Of a stretch of 64,000 bases of DNA, positions 52,201 through 63,684 are shown in pieces. The notes below the pieces were generated by a model. The model saw only the letters and a program-made list of their open reading frames with translations. It was not told the DNA's origin and ran no database searches. Numbering within the stretch: position 1 is the first letter of the stretch; each line of letters begins with the position of its first letter. Position numbers and translations under genes: made by a program. Origin of the DNA: Metaphire vulgaris (taxonomy: Eukaryota > Annelida > Clitellata > Crassiclitellata > Megascolecidae); NCBI GenBank assembly GCA_018105865.1, contig CM030847.1, forward strand, positions 14,933,089 to 14,997,088, in the 5' to 3' direction.

Positions 52201-53356
52201 CTCTAAGTCATACTCATAATAATCGTCTGTTTCTTACCAGTTCTTGGAGCCTTCACGATTGGTTCCGGGGTATTTGTTGAACTTTTACTTTTCTGGTAAT
52301 ATGTTTTTACATGGCCAGATTCAAAGTGTGAAATTCTTATGAGAAATCTCAGATTTCGCCATATAGGCCTTCTATCATGCATTGCGGTTTGGACGATGTA
52401 GGCCTACGTTGTTCATCCCGCTTAAGTTTATGAAACATAACGGAATTTTGAAATTACGGAGTGATCCGCAAACCCTGACCCGCAGGCCAAAATTCCTGCA
52501 AAGGCGCTTCAGTTGACCCGCGGATTCTATCCTATACGTTTGTACGATTCTATCCTATAATTTTGTACGAATTGGTACATGGTACAAAACCTCATGCAGT
52601 CAATATAAGGCATAATATTGCAAACTATAGCCGCATGAAAGCAATGTGTTCTCAACGTCATTACGCACAAACACACATGCACAAACACACACACACACAC
52701 ACACTCACACACATACCTAGACACACATAGAGCGTTGTTGGCAGGAAGTGTGAATGAATGAGATGAATTATAGAGGTGTCGGTCTGCTTTGGTCGCCAGG
52801 TTGCGATCCACAGTACAACATGCTGTGGAATGACCTGGGCTGGGCTTTAGCAAGAGAACGCGTTGCTCCACCACACAAAGCCAGACTGAAGCGGTGAAAG
52901 GTTCCAGTTCCAATGTTATCCAAAATCTCCGGCAGCTGGGGGTTAGCCCAGGCCACAATGGGAGCTCAAGAACCCCCAAGTCGGACTGAGTGGGAGGTGG
53001 TCTTGGCCCTTGGGGGCCCTCTGAGCAGGCCAGCAGTGATGAATGCAGCCACTGATGAAAATGAGGGAGTTAGGGACAGACGATATTTCCGTTTCTCAGC
53101 TTTCATACTCACTCACATAAACACTTGCGGTACCAGAGTTCAAAGTTCATGCAGTACCGCGTCCGATCACTCTATTAAGCTTATCGGGTGTCAGTAGGCC
53201 TATATTACACGCGGTATTTGCACAATTGGCTTCTGCTGCAAAGGAACGGCGTCTATGCGAAACATTAGTGTTCGAGTTTTCTCAAACAGCAGCAGTGATT
53301 CTGATTACATTATAGGATCAAAATTCGCCACCAAGAGAAGATGAAAATCTCTTTTT
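52201..53356. other. no gene; (CA)n at 52678-52706
   Basis: 52740-53060 is GC-richer and open on both strands (a 150-codon minus frame) but shows no known motif. Confidence 0.35.
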
Positions 53357-53755
53357 GGGGCTGTCCATTAATTACGTCAACAATTTAGGGGGAGGGGTTT
53401 GAAAAAGCTTGACAGTTGTTGACAGGGGGAGGGGGGTCAAGAGAAGTTGACGTCAACAATTTCACTTTTTACAAATAATCAAAAACTAGGAAATTTCATG
53501 GAATACTACTTATTATAATGGAAAAAAAGCATGGCAAAAAGGTCATCACCACCACATTTTGACACTCGACGAGCAAAAAAGGGAAAAATGGTCAGCATCG
53601 CAAAAATATTAATCTTGTTATTGGGACCTGTCATTGATCTGGGGTCACAAGTTTTTGACGTAATTATTTGGGGGTAACTGAAAGTTGACAGTTGTTGACA
53701 AGGGGAGGGGTCAAAAATGGCCCAAAAATTGTTGACTAAATTAATGGACAGCCCC
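53357..53755. mobile_element. MITE (GGGGCTGTCCATTAAT ends)
   Basis: Ends GGGGCTGTCCATTAATTACG / TTAATGGACAGCCCC, flanked by TTT. GTTGACA and GGGGGAGGGG motifs repeat inside. Similar design to 37291-37696; superfamily uncertain. Confidence 0.7.
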
Positions 53756-54074
53756 TTTACGGTGGCTTTACCATTATCCCTTTTTCCAAGCTAATAAGCA
53801 AACAAAGGTCGTGTCAACTTATTTACATGAGCTAAAAATAAATAAAGTTTCCAACATTTTGCCGCGGCACGCTTCTATATAAATAAATAAATCAATATAT
53901 ATATATAAACTTTATTATATTAACTTTAAGCTTTGTCCTGAGAACAAAATCACACAAAAATTTGGTCCCTCATGAAAAAAGTTTGTGGACCGCTACTCTA
54001 ACGTAACAAATATAAGGACAGTAAGTACAGTGTAGCTAATAACGTCGAATCAAGTCAGTATAGCTACTTAACAT
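53756..54074. other. no gene; AT-rich
   Basis: Short TATA tract at 53895-53910. Confidence 0.4.
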
Positions 54075-54445
54075 CAGTGATGTTAACAAAGACCGACCCC
54101 CCAAGGACGAAAATAAGGACAAGGACCGACCCCCCAAGGACGAGGATAAGGACAAGGACCGAACCCCCAAGGACGAGGACAAGGACGAGGACTTACCCCG
54201 CAAGCACAAGGACCACAAGGACTGACCCCCAAGGACAAGGATCAAGGACAAGGACCAACCTCTGTCAGACACAAAAGTCGGATAGGAAAAAAACAAACAC
54301 AATTTCAATTCGAATCACAAAATTAGAAAAGCAAAATTTAAAAAAAAAACATAATGACAAACATAACAACAGCAATGTTGCATTTCAAATGCGCCTTTGA
54401 CTTTAGCCACCTAGCTATGTTACTGCGCTTAAGAAATTGTCAAGT

Positions 54446-54447
<2 letters not shown>

Positions 54448-54491
<44 letters not shown>
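54448..54491. repeat. (AAT)n microsatellite
   Basis: About 14 AAT units. Confidence 0.95.
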
Positions 54492-54493
<2 letters not shown>

Positions 54494-55227
54494 GAAAAAG
54501 TGTTTCCAGCAGCTGATCAGTCATGCACACACGGTGAGGTCTAATTATGAGACCACTTTGCGAAAACACTCGTTCAACTGGAGCCGAAGTCGCAGGGAAA
54601 CAAAGAATTCTGCTAAAGAATCAACTGGTATTAGGGGAGACCGGGGATGGTTGCAACATTTAACACATTTTTCTGAAAATAATGTTTGTTGTAAGAACAA
54701 ACTTATACATGTTTGGAGAGATGAATAACATCGCATCTGAGCTTCAAGTTGACTGTACTAAACTTTCACATATGATAACATCTATGCCACAATCTGCAAG
54801 TGAGTGAGGCCCAGTAAACTGTTGCAACCAACCCCAGCACAGGGTTGGTTGCAACAGCTAATGGGGTTGATTACAACAGCAGGGGTTGATTGCAACAATA
54901 AGGTTAATTTCAGACATAGCCTACACATCATTTTTAATCCACGTGAATCTCTCGAGGCTAGATTAGGCTACACTGCAAAACAAAATGATAAGCAAGTTGT
55001 AAGACCTAATTATACAGGTAACAACGAAATTGTTCTATAATGTCAGGTAAGTCAAGTGGCCTTATTGGCCGATCTATTGATCTAATCGATAACCCAATAT
55101 AGGCCTATTAGCCTATAATAAGAAGTAATAGCTTATGATCTTAAACATCGGCTTAAACTCTACTAATGGTATAAAAAAATTTGTTCTAAAACAAGAACCA
55201 TAATCTGATATAGCCTAAGCGTATCAG

Positions 55228-55719
55228 TTATTTCAAATTGTATTCTGAAAATGAACACGGGAAAGAAATTTGACGGCTGACTCTTTTGGTCCCGCCAGTG
55301 ATCAATGGTGAGGGGAGTTTTCTAACAATGTCTTCAAGTGGAACCGAAAAATTCTTTGGAGGTTCTGGAATGACAAATTTGAGGGCATCGCCTTCATCAA
55401 GTTTCATTTCTTTCTTGTCCAGATATGTCACATCAAATTCCAACTCATCAGACATTGGGCTTTCAATTCGGGCTATATAGTGATAAATGTTTATTTTCCC
55501 TCTCAGTTGAACAATGATGAAATCTCCAGGCGTCAGCTTATCATGTCGAATAGAAAATTCTTCGTCACTCTCATTATCTGCAACCATTTCGATGTCATCA
55601 CAACTCTCCGAGGTCGCATATTGTGGATTTTCAAAGTCGTGATTTTGTTCTTCTGGTTCATCATCACTGTCCTCGGAGTCGGTAATATTGGCAACTTTTT
55701 TCTTCTTCTTAATCGACAT
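55228..55719 (-). CDS. transposase C-terminal module, separate frame
   Basis: A 163-codon frame from an ATG at 55719 overlapping the previous stop by a few bases. It has a Lys run, an acidic SEDSDDEPEE stretch, then the beta-barrel-like module and PCSFSEYN end seen in many pogo/jerky-like ORFs. Either an indel, a missed intron or a re-start separates it. Confidence 0.6.
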   Translation of the reverse strand: MSIKKKKKVANITDSEDSDDEPEEQNHDFENPQYATSESCDDIEMVADNESDEEFSIRHDKLTPGDFIIVQLRGKINIYHYIARIESPMSDELEFDVTYLDKKEMKLDEGDALKFVIPEPPKNFSVPLEDIVRKLPSPLITGGTKRVSRQISFPCSFSEYNLK

Positions 55720-57689
55720 CCTCTTTGTTAAAGCTTTCCCTCTTGCGGGATGGCGGACAAGCTACAGTTGCAGTGATACCATCTTGTGAATCACAGGTAG
55801 CTACTTCTGCTGTTGTCGCCGTCTTTGTCTTCACAGGTTTGGTTTGCTTTTTCGAGGTAACTTTCTTGGCTAACTTATCATTCCTGGCCATCCTTTCTTG
55901 TTCCAGTGCCGCTTTCACGGGTGTATCGGTGATAATTTCTGATTTCTTTCTTTTCACGACCCTTCCTGTTTTTCTCGGTCCAGCCTTCGGGAATGGCCGG
56001 ACTGATTCAGGAGAGAAAACCATAATTGGTGTGGCTAAAATGTAAATTGGAAGTTGCATTAGGACCTCATGCCTATGTAAGTACTTATATTTAATCAGAT
56101 CAATGGCAATCAATGTCAATGAGAACTGATAAATATAATTTCATTATTAATTAAATATCATTACTGAATACGAATGGCAAAGTTGCACAGTTTAAATCAC
56201 TAAATTATAAATGGAATATGTAAAGCTAAATAAACATAGGATAGGTACCTGAACCCGAGCTGATTTCTTGTTGTGTCAAGTCTGATGATGATGGAAGAAG
56301 CAGCATCGAATCTGTGTGTTGGTTGGCAGTCGAATGAGATGGCTCCAATGTTGGCTCATCAACTGGGGGCAACGAAGGAAGCACCGGAGCTCTGACAGCT
56401 GGTTGGAGAGTTTGTTCATTTACTTTGGGAGTTGTAGGAAGATCTGGATTAGGACGATCTGTCACCTGCGAAGCCATGAATTCGTGTTCTTCAAACACGT
56501 GCCGATTAAATGGCCAAATGCCAGAAACGCGGAATCCAGCTTGGATATTGGAAGGAGTTATGGCATGGGGCAAAGCCTCCGCAGCAATTCCAGGCAAATC
56601 GTAAATTGTCATGTTCTGCCCTGGATGCATTTTCATCCAAGAATCGGAAGCACTGTGTACGTACTTCTTGAAAGGACCATAGACACCCCGATCAAGAGGT
56701 TGCAGTTTATGTGAGCAGTGTGGTGGAAAGGTTAGGACTACCACTCCACTCTGTTTACATAACTCAATTATTTCGATACTGATGTGCGAATTGTGGTTGT
56801 CCATTAGCAGCAGAACTGGCTTTTCCAAGGTTGGCTTAGCATGTGCTATAAAATGCTTCATGAAAACGAGAAAATTTGTGTCAGTCATCCATCCTGATTG
56901 ATGTGCAACACCAATGCATCCAACAGGCCCATCTCTTACGAAGTGATCCCTGAAGTTTACACGAGGAAATACGAACATTGGTGGGATCGAATTGCCACTT
57001 GCACTTACAGCTAGTTCCATGGTGACAAGCTGTCCACGTTCTCCCGAGGTTAACGAACCGACTTGTTTCAAGCCTTTTCTCGCAATCACTTTTGAAGGCT
57101 TCTGGACAGTAGTGATGCCTGTTTCATCCAAGTTGTATATTTCGGAGGCTTGAAATGAATGGCGGTCAATAACCAAAGACAATTTGTCAAAAAATTCGCT
57201 CACGGTTGTCCTATTGAAACTCGTGGCCCGAGCTAAACTTGTCGCTTCTGGGGTCCTTATTGACAAACCAGGATTACGTGAGATAAACCCAGAAAGCCAA
57301 TCTTCACCTGCTTTCAAATTGTCGGACCATGTCGTTGGAAACTGAACCTCAAATTTCACTGCACACTGGAAAGCAAGCTGTCTGGCTTCCTTGGGTGACA
57401 ATCCATAGAACATGTCACTGGCAGATGCCAAATATGTAGCGATTGCTTGTTCTTGTTCAGCTGTAAATATTTTCCTGTTTGGCTTGTATCCTGCAACTGG
57501 CATTGGTTGGTTGCTAGATCTAGCAGCTTTCACTTTAGTGACGAAGCGACATAAGGTGGAATAGTGCACATTGTGTTGCTTAGCTGTTCCTCTGATGCTG
57601 GCACAATTGTCAATGACAGCTGTTGCTGCAGCCAACATTGTTTCATTAGATGCAGTTCCACGTTCTGTCTTTCTCTTTGGATTTCTCAT
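55228..57689 (-). CDS. pogo/Tigger-type transposase, two exons
   Basis: Exon 1 (56249-57689) starts MRNPKRKTERG and encodes a psq-type helix-turn-helix (about residues 12-60), a CENP-B-like second DNA-binding part, and a DDE_1 core with NLDETGI (about 185), LLLMDNHNSH (about 296) and LQPLDRGVYGPFK (about 331), a full D-D-D triad. Donor TTCAG|GTACCT and acceptor TTTTAG|CCACAC (56034) join in phase to the FSPESVRPFPKAGPRK segment usual after the core in these proteins. Exon 2 (55228-56034) then needs one more frame change near 55715 to reach an acidic stretch and a barrel-like C-terminal module (GDFIIVQLRGK ... FVIPEPP ... LPSPLI). It cuts and pastes at TA. It is probably dead or very recently so because of that change. 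Confidence 0.8.
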
Positions 57690-58660
57690 GATTGCAATTA
57701 TCTGGAAAAATGTTGGACAACATCATAAGTGGTAGGTTGGCCTAATTTGTCCAGACATAACTAAATAAAATTGACAATTTGACAGTAACCTAGAGCAACC
57801 TACAACATATCTTCATAAACAATAGGCCTATCAATCCCAGTTACAAACAGAATAACCTATTTAAATTGCAATAAGTCAACCTAGGTTGATTGCAACACGA
57901 CCTGGGGATGGTTTCAACATGTTGCAATCAGCCCCATCTGCAGCGTTGCAACCTATCCCGGGACTAGGTATTGCGAACAAATCGGTAATTTTCGTAAACC
58001 CTGTAATGTAGACAAATAACGAATATTTACATATATAAACACAATATCGAGACTTTGTTGTATATCGAACTTGGTATCCTATGTATAACGTATTCAGAGA
58101 TAGTACAAAATGTCCACAGAGTGCAATAATTACTTTTTATAACGGAAAATTAATTTTCGACGAAACTTTTTAAACAAAGGATGTTTACGAAAGAAAAGCA
58201 GGTCAATGTGACCTAATTTCAATATAGTCTGTTTCCCGGGCCGCACAGTAAATTCTGCTATGTCTATAGGCTGGTTTGAGCAAGTGTTGCAACCAATACC
58301 TGTTGCATTCATCCCCTATCTCCCCTATAAAGGAAACAATGACTAAACATTTAGAGTAACTCAGCGCAAGTATGTAGCCAAAATATAAATCCACATACTA
58401 CCTTGGAACATAATTATCAGTACAATTGAAAATGGTATACAAATAATTTGGTCCTTATAAGGACTTTTCAAGGACCAAGTTACAAGGACCAGGACAAGGC
58501 CCGATCTGCAAGGACGAGGATAAGGACGAGGACCGAACCCCCAAGGACGAGGATAAGGACGAGGACTGACTCCCTAAGGACGAGGACAAGGACAAGGACT
58601 TCAAATTGGTCCTTAAGGAGTCCTTAAGGACAAGGACCAGGACAAGGATTAACATCACTG

Positions 58661-58991
58661 CTTAACATGTGCGAGTGCGTTGGGAGCAGTGTGTAAACAT
58701 GCGTCCATCTTCAGAAACCGCTTTTAAAGCACGTGAGAAGGACTAACTAAAAATACATTCTCAATTGAAATGGTCGTCTCACACAGTGCCAATAGCGCTG
58801 CAGTATAGGCTTACGGGTGTCTTTGGTTACCTCCCTGCTTGCGCAAAGATCGTCTGTTGCAGAAATACGTGACGTTGTACGCTGACTCTCTCTGCCTAAA
58901 GCTCTAAATGATCGCTCAGTCGCGCCTGAGATTGGTTCAGTCACTCAATGATGCGCTCTTGAGCCCTAATTATTTGCGTGCTTGTTTTCAG
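58661..58991 (+). promoter_or_regulatory. 5' flank of the FERM gene
   Basis: No TATA or CpG cluster stands out. It ends in a credible acceptor GCTTGTTTTCAG at 58980-58991, so the first FERM exon may have an upstream non-coding exon. Confidence 0.3.
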
Positions 58992-61732
58992 GAGTCCCAG
59001 AAAAAATCAGAGGGGGGAAATCTGTCGTCCAGTACGCAATTGCTCCATTTCCAGCAAGAGGAAGCGGCCGATATGCCTGGTAAGGGCGGCGGATCGCAGA
59101 AGAGGTACGAGATCGCCGATGCCAAGGGCGTCAAATGCATCATTCAACTTCTCGATGGGTCAGACTTCGAAACTTTTATCGACGTAAGGATAATTGATGA
59201 TAAACTTAGAATTAAAATCTAAATAATGATTCTTTTATAGGCAGATTAATATATAAATAAATAAATAAATAAATATATATATATATATTCACTGGTCAAG
59301 ACACTTTATGGCAATCATTATAGCGAAATGGGGTTGACTAACTTACTCGCACACTTGTCTCCCAGGATGAATTTAGACCCGAATTTACCACAAGGGGTCT
59401 GACTATGCTCATGAGTCATGATTCTCAGAACCACAACAGAGGCAACGAGTGTCTAAGCTCTGCTCAAGGTTTTAACACCGATGGCAAGATGCAGAAAGTT
59501 AGCCTACCTGGTCTAATCTACTCTAAGCACCAAATCACCACCCAGTGACACAAAATTCTTTATTTAAACATTTTGGGGTGAATACCAAAACGCCACGTCA
59601 GCTTACCACAAATTTTTGGCAAAAACCTCCTGTAAACTGAGCTTCATACCCCACCCCCACCCCCATAAAACTCATCGCAATGTCAATGTTATCGGAAGGC
59701 CAACGATTTTGCATAACCCATGCATGACACTCAATATTACTCAACTTTTGATGAGTTGACAACTGTGACGTGATGTTTTAAAGTTAACGACTTGCTGATG
59801 GCTGCTGCTGCTGCTGAATCTACCAGTGACTGACGAGTGATAGAGCAGTCCATAGTAGAAACTGAGTCACGCTTACATGAAATGACAAATTGCTGAGTCT
59901 TAGAAGTTAGAATGAATGTCCCCCCACCCCGTAACCTGATAGGAGTGGCCTCTGGTTTTCTTGCAAACATGTTATTCACACTAAGGTCCTCCAGTTTATT
60001 TGAGAATGCTTGTCCATGGATATCCTGACAAACAGACTAATGTACAACAATATCTAGGCCTATGGGAAGATTTCTGTCTGTTAGCTAATTAATACCAAAA
60101 GTCCTTGTTTACTATACATGGCTTAGAACTTTACTTTTAGTTGGTTTGCGAAACCAGACGAAATTCGACCGACAGGATTCAGTTAATTATAATTATTTAT
60201 TATTGGAGGGAGGGGTCATAGGCGTAAGTTTCTATTAGGTCGCTAGGGCGGCTAGGCTCAATCACAAACACTTTTTGAGAGAGGCTAGGCTCTGGAGCTT
60301 GCAAGCCCCCACCACCACCACTTTTTGGAAAGTAATTCACATTTTCTCATGTTTGGCCCTCTCTGAATTAAAAAATGGATACCACTTATAATTGCCAACT
60401 GCATATTTATTATAACTTTGCACATGGGCATTAGTCGATGGTTGTCAGAAAAAGAAATTGAAAATCAGTCAAAATTTTGAAAGTGCAGGGTCAAGGATTA
60501 AAGGTTCCCGTAATGTAAGGCTAATAATTGAAACTGTCCATTTTGATAGGTAGGATGCTGAATCAATGGGAGCTCTTGATCTAGGTCTGAAGGAGTAAAT
60601 ATGTCAGGAGTGAGTTCCAGAGTAGATCTATCATCTATAGGAAGGGCAGGATGGCAGGAAATGTCTTCAGCAAACTCTGAGAAAACGAATTCAAAAGACA
60701 TGACAGAAACTTGAAAACAATAATTACGAATCCTAAATACCTGCGTTCTCCCAAATGTTTACCTATGGCTCAGAAACATGGAATATAACAGATTCGACGG
60801 AGAAAAGAATGATGCATGTGCAAACAATTGGCTCCGAAGAATGCTGAGAATCAGCTACAATTAAGGACCACATAACAAATGAAGAAGTTAGGGAAGGAAC
60901 ACATCAGGCATGCGTCAGTATAACATCATTAGAAAAAAGGGACTGAAATGGGTAGGACTTACCAACAGGCAAATGCACACGACGAAGGCAGATAATGGTG
61001 AACTGACTGCATAGAAAAAGATCTCAAACCAACAGGGTTAAAACAGGAAGGAAAGGCAACAGTATAAGTGAAGGAAAGACACTCAAATAACTGGCAATGC
61101 CCAGAGAACAATGGAGATACATCGCTTTGGAGTCGATGACTGGAAGCAGTTGAAGGCGTCAGCTTGACCTTGATTGGATGACGCGCAGTTCTGCGAAAGT
61201 CCAAGCGAAAATCAGCCTTTTTCAGGAAGGCTTTTATTTCTCCGTTTATTGGTTTCTTAAATGAGGTCTAGATTCCTAAATTTAAAATTTTACTGGACAA
61301 CTTGCCAATAAGTTGTTGGAATATAAATAGTGCTTACCGGTATATCAATGATTTTAGAGATTACAGCATGCAATACAATTCTGATCGCTGCAGATGGTTT
61401 TCAATGATCAAGAATTCATTGTACTGTTTACACTGAACACCTGACCGCTTGAATATTGATATATAATTACATATTCGTGGTTTCTACATTTTATTTTATC
61501 CTGTTCGTAATTTTTAGCCGAAATGGACTGGTCAAATATTGCTGGACAAAGTGTGTGATCATGTAAACCTGTTGGAGAAAGACTATTTCTGCTGTACCTA
61601 CATGATTACCCATGATGTCAAGGTAAACAGCCATCTGTCTGTCAGTCTATTTATCTACCCTCCCACCCATCTGCTTGCCTATTGAAATTTCAGTTTTATT
61701 AGACTACCATAAGTATATACATATATTGTGTG

Positions 61733-61784
<52 letters not shown>

Positions 61785-62787
61785 ATGCAATATATATATG
61801 CAATATATATGCAATATATGCAATATATATGCAATATATATATACATGCAATGCTTGTGCAATGTTTTAAAATCTTTAATGTGCACATAATGAGTAGATT
61901 CCCAGAAGTCCTTGTCTATGGTATGGGGTTAGAACTCTACTATTAGCTGCTTTGCCAGAGATAGACCAGATATAATAGATACCTATATACTATGCAGGTA
62001 TATATTATCAGCAGTCTCCAAATATTATATGTAATATATGCATATACTGGTATTGATATTTATATACCTGATGTATAGATAGAAAGATCTCAGTATTTCA
62101 ACTAGATTTTGAGTTTCCAAAATGACATGACATTGCCAATAATACTGTTTGTTTGTTAAAGCATAAAGTCACAATGTAAATGTTTAATGGTGTTGAATTT
62201 CAGTGCTAAAATTAGTCACACAACTCACTGCATGCTTTAACTGAACGGTCCTCAAACTAGTTCACGTCTTCAGCAGTCTCCAAATAAGCAGCTGAAGATC
62301 TAGTGGTTTTATGTATGCATGTTAAACTTTTGCAATTTTCTATAGTCTAAAAAGTGGAACCCATGTAAAGTGGGTGCCAATCGAGGGTCCCCACTCCCAA
62401 CAGATCAATTTTTGTGGAAATTCTGTCATAAGTGATACTGTATTAATTTTCCATGTTGAAGGTTTGGATTCAGAATGATAGGCCACTGAATAAGCAGATT
62501 AGAAGTAAGTAAAGACTACCTCCTTATTTCTTTGTCATTAAATTATGTTGCAAAGAGGCTTGCTGGAGTAATGGTAAATAAAGATTCGTGACATGTATAG
62601 CTGTAGGGTTGGAAGTGAAAATTTGATCATAATTTGTGATTTAGCAGTCATTGCAATGATAACAATTATCATATAAGTGGTATTTGTAAGGACTACCTAT
62701 GCTGCTAAGAACGTGACGATGTTTAATAATGATGTTGATGGTGCTGGTGGTGGGACAGCAATGCTGTAATAATTGCTGATGATGAAC

Positions 62788-62821
<34 letters not shown>

Positions 62822-63684
62822 CGACAAAGATGACAACAACAATCAAGTTGGTGGTGGTGATGGTGTCGGTGCAGGGGGAGGAGGTGAAGAGGAGGAGGAG
62901 GAAGAAGGAAACAATATTATGATTTAGTTGATTAAATGATGAGCATTTAATTCAGAGGGAAAATGGAGCTTCTCATTTGACGTGAAATTCTACCCACAAG
63001 ATCCAACTGCCCTTCATGAAGAAATCACAAGGTAACCTTTGACCTTCTGATGACATCATGCATTTACTTAGACATTCAGAGAAACTAGATTTCTATAAAT
63101 TACTGAGAAGAAATTGATAGAAACAAAGTGTGGGAACATGAAGGAAAATGTGCAACAGGAGACCTTTTGCTGTATAAGAAATTAGCTTATAATTAATTCT
63201 CAGTGATCAATAAATGTATGGCTTCCGAATATCCTTTGAGCACCAATCTAGAAAAAGCTTTCTATTGAAATGATCTGTGACTCCTGAATTCTGGTACAAA
63301 TAGCATTTTAATTCAAAGTCCAACAATGCAAGAATCAGTAGATGAGTTAAAAACAAACTGATAAACTTTTTTGCAGTTAAGGTCTCAAGGGAAAATTGTG
63401 GAAGACTTTTCAAATTAAAACAATTGGACGTTAGAAAATTATACCCTCATAAAACTCCAAGCTGTGCCTGGGAATGAGTTCCCTGGTAAAGAGTGCATGT
63501 TTCAGGATGCAGGCAACTGCAAAGTATTAATCTTCAGACCCTTATACTCAGCCAAGCCTCAATTGCCACCGTTGTCACATTCAGGTCCTCATTTAAGCTA
63601 ATAATTTTAACAAGATTTGCCTGATGTTGTGTTTTTTAGATATCAAATTTATCTGCAACTGCGAAAGGACATCTATCACGGAAG
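58992..63684 (+). CDS. FERM-domain protein of the protein 4.1 type, 5' exons
   Basis: Exons 58992-59183, 61518-61622, 62462-62504, 62956-63031 and 63640-63684 join with matching phases (0, 0, 1, 2, 2) into a FERM F1 lobe and the start of F2, leaving the window still open. Landmarks: CIIQLLDGSDFETFID, GQILLDKVCDHVNLLEKDYF, VWIQNDRPLNKQIR, FSFDVKFYPQDPTALHEEIT and YLQLRKDIYHGR, closest in form to protein 4.1/EPB41-like proteins, which link membrane proteins to spectrin-actin. Start taken as the ATG at 59073 (MPGKGGG); the frame is open back to the acceptor, so a longer N-terminus is possible. Paralogue not assigned. Confidence 0.85.
59073..59183 (+). CDS. FERM gene first coding exon
   Basis: From the chosen ATG to donor GAC|GTAAGG. 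Encodes the start of lobe F1. If the acceptor at 58991 is used, 27 more codons precede it in frame. Confidence 0.75.
59184..61517 (+). other. FERM intron 1
   Basis: Holds a TA-rich tract at 59255-59290 and a decayed LINE end at about 60745-61070. Short minus frames (59737-59979, 60498-60701) show no known motif. Confidence 0.5.
60745..61070 (+). pseudogene. LINE ORF2 C-terminal relic
   Basis: Pieces in shifting frames: FTYGSETWNITDSTEKRM and KDHITNEEVREG, the tail of RTE-like reverse transcriptase ORFs. Dead. Confidence 0.55.
61518..61622 (+). CDS. FERM exon 2
   Basis: Acceptor AATTTTTAG and donor AAG|GTAAAC, 35 codons, phase 0 at both ends. Encodes the ubiquitin-like F1 core TGQILLDKVCDHVNLLEKDY; the next residues FCCTYM replace the usual FGL. 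Confidence 0.85.
61738..61850. repeat. (AT)n and ATATGCA repeats
   Basis: ATATATAT run, then units like ATATATGCAAT, in FERM intron 2. Confidence 0.9.
62462..62504 (+). CDS. FERM exon 3
   Basis: Acceptor TTGAAG and donor AGAA|GTAAGT, 43 bp, phases 0 and 1. Encodes VWIQNDRPLNKQIR. Confidence 0.75.
62776..62822. repeat. (GAT)n microsatellite
   Basis: About 15 units in FERM intron 3, followed by GGT- and GAG-rich DNA. Confidence 0.95.
62956..63031 (+). CDS. FERM exon 4
   Basis: Acceptor TTAATTCAG and donor ACAAG|GTAACC. Encodes GKWSFSFDVKFYPQDPTALH, the end of F1 and linker to F2, the most diagnostic exon of the gene. Confidence 0.88.
63640..63684 (+). CDS. FERM exon 5
   Basis: Acceptor GTTTTTTAG and donor GGAAG|GTATAG, 45 bp. 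Encodes YQIYLQLRKDIYHGR, first helix of lobe F2. Further exons lie beyond the window. Confidence 0.85.

Larger units (their letters stand above)
54634..58325 (-). mobile_element. pogo/Tigger-type DNA transposon, near complete
   Basis: Ends GGGGAGACCGGGGATGG and (complement of right end) GGGGAGATAGGGGATGA, each followed by TTGCAACA or similar and flanked by TA. GTTGCAACC-type subterminal repeats recur at 54820-54900 and 57885-57965. It carries one transposase gene. Confidence 0.8.
54075..58660. mobile_element. hAT-like minisatellite MITE split by a pogo element
   Basis: Ends CAGTGATGTTAA / TTAACATCACTG with 8-bp duplication CTTAACAT (54067-54074 and 58661-58668). The outer parts are AAGGACGAGGAC/AAGGACCGACC minisatellites (54090-54260, 58465-58640). 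The 3.7 kb between is mainly the pogo element. Confidence 0.8.

Noticed and set aside
52527..52979. 150-codon minus frame
   Set aside because: Passes through a (GT)n microsatellite and shows no conserved motif; the overlapping plus frame is equally open.
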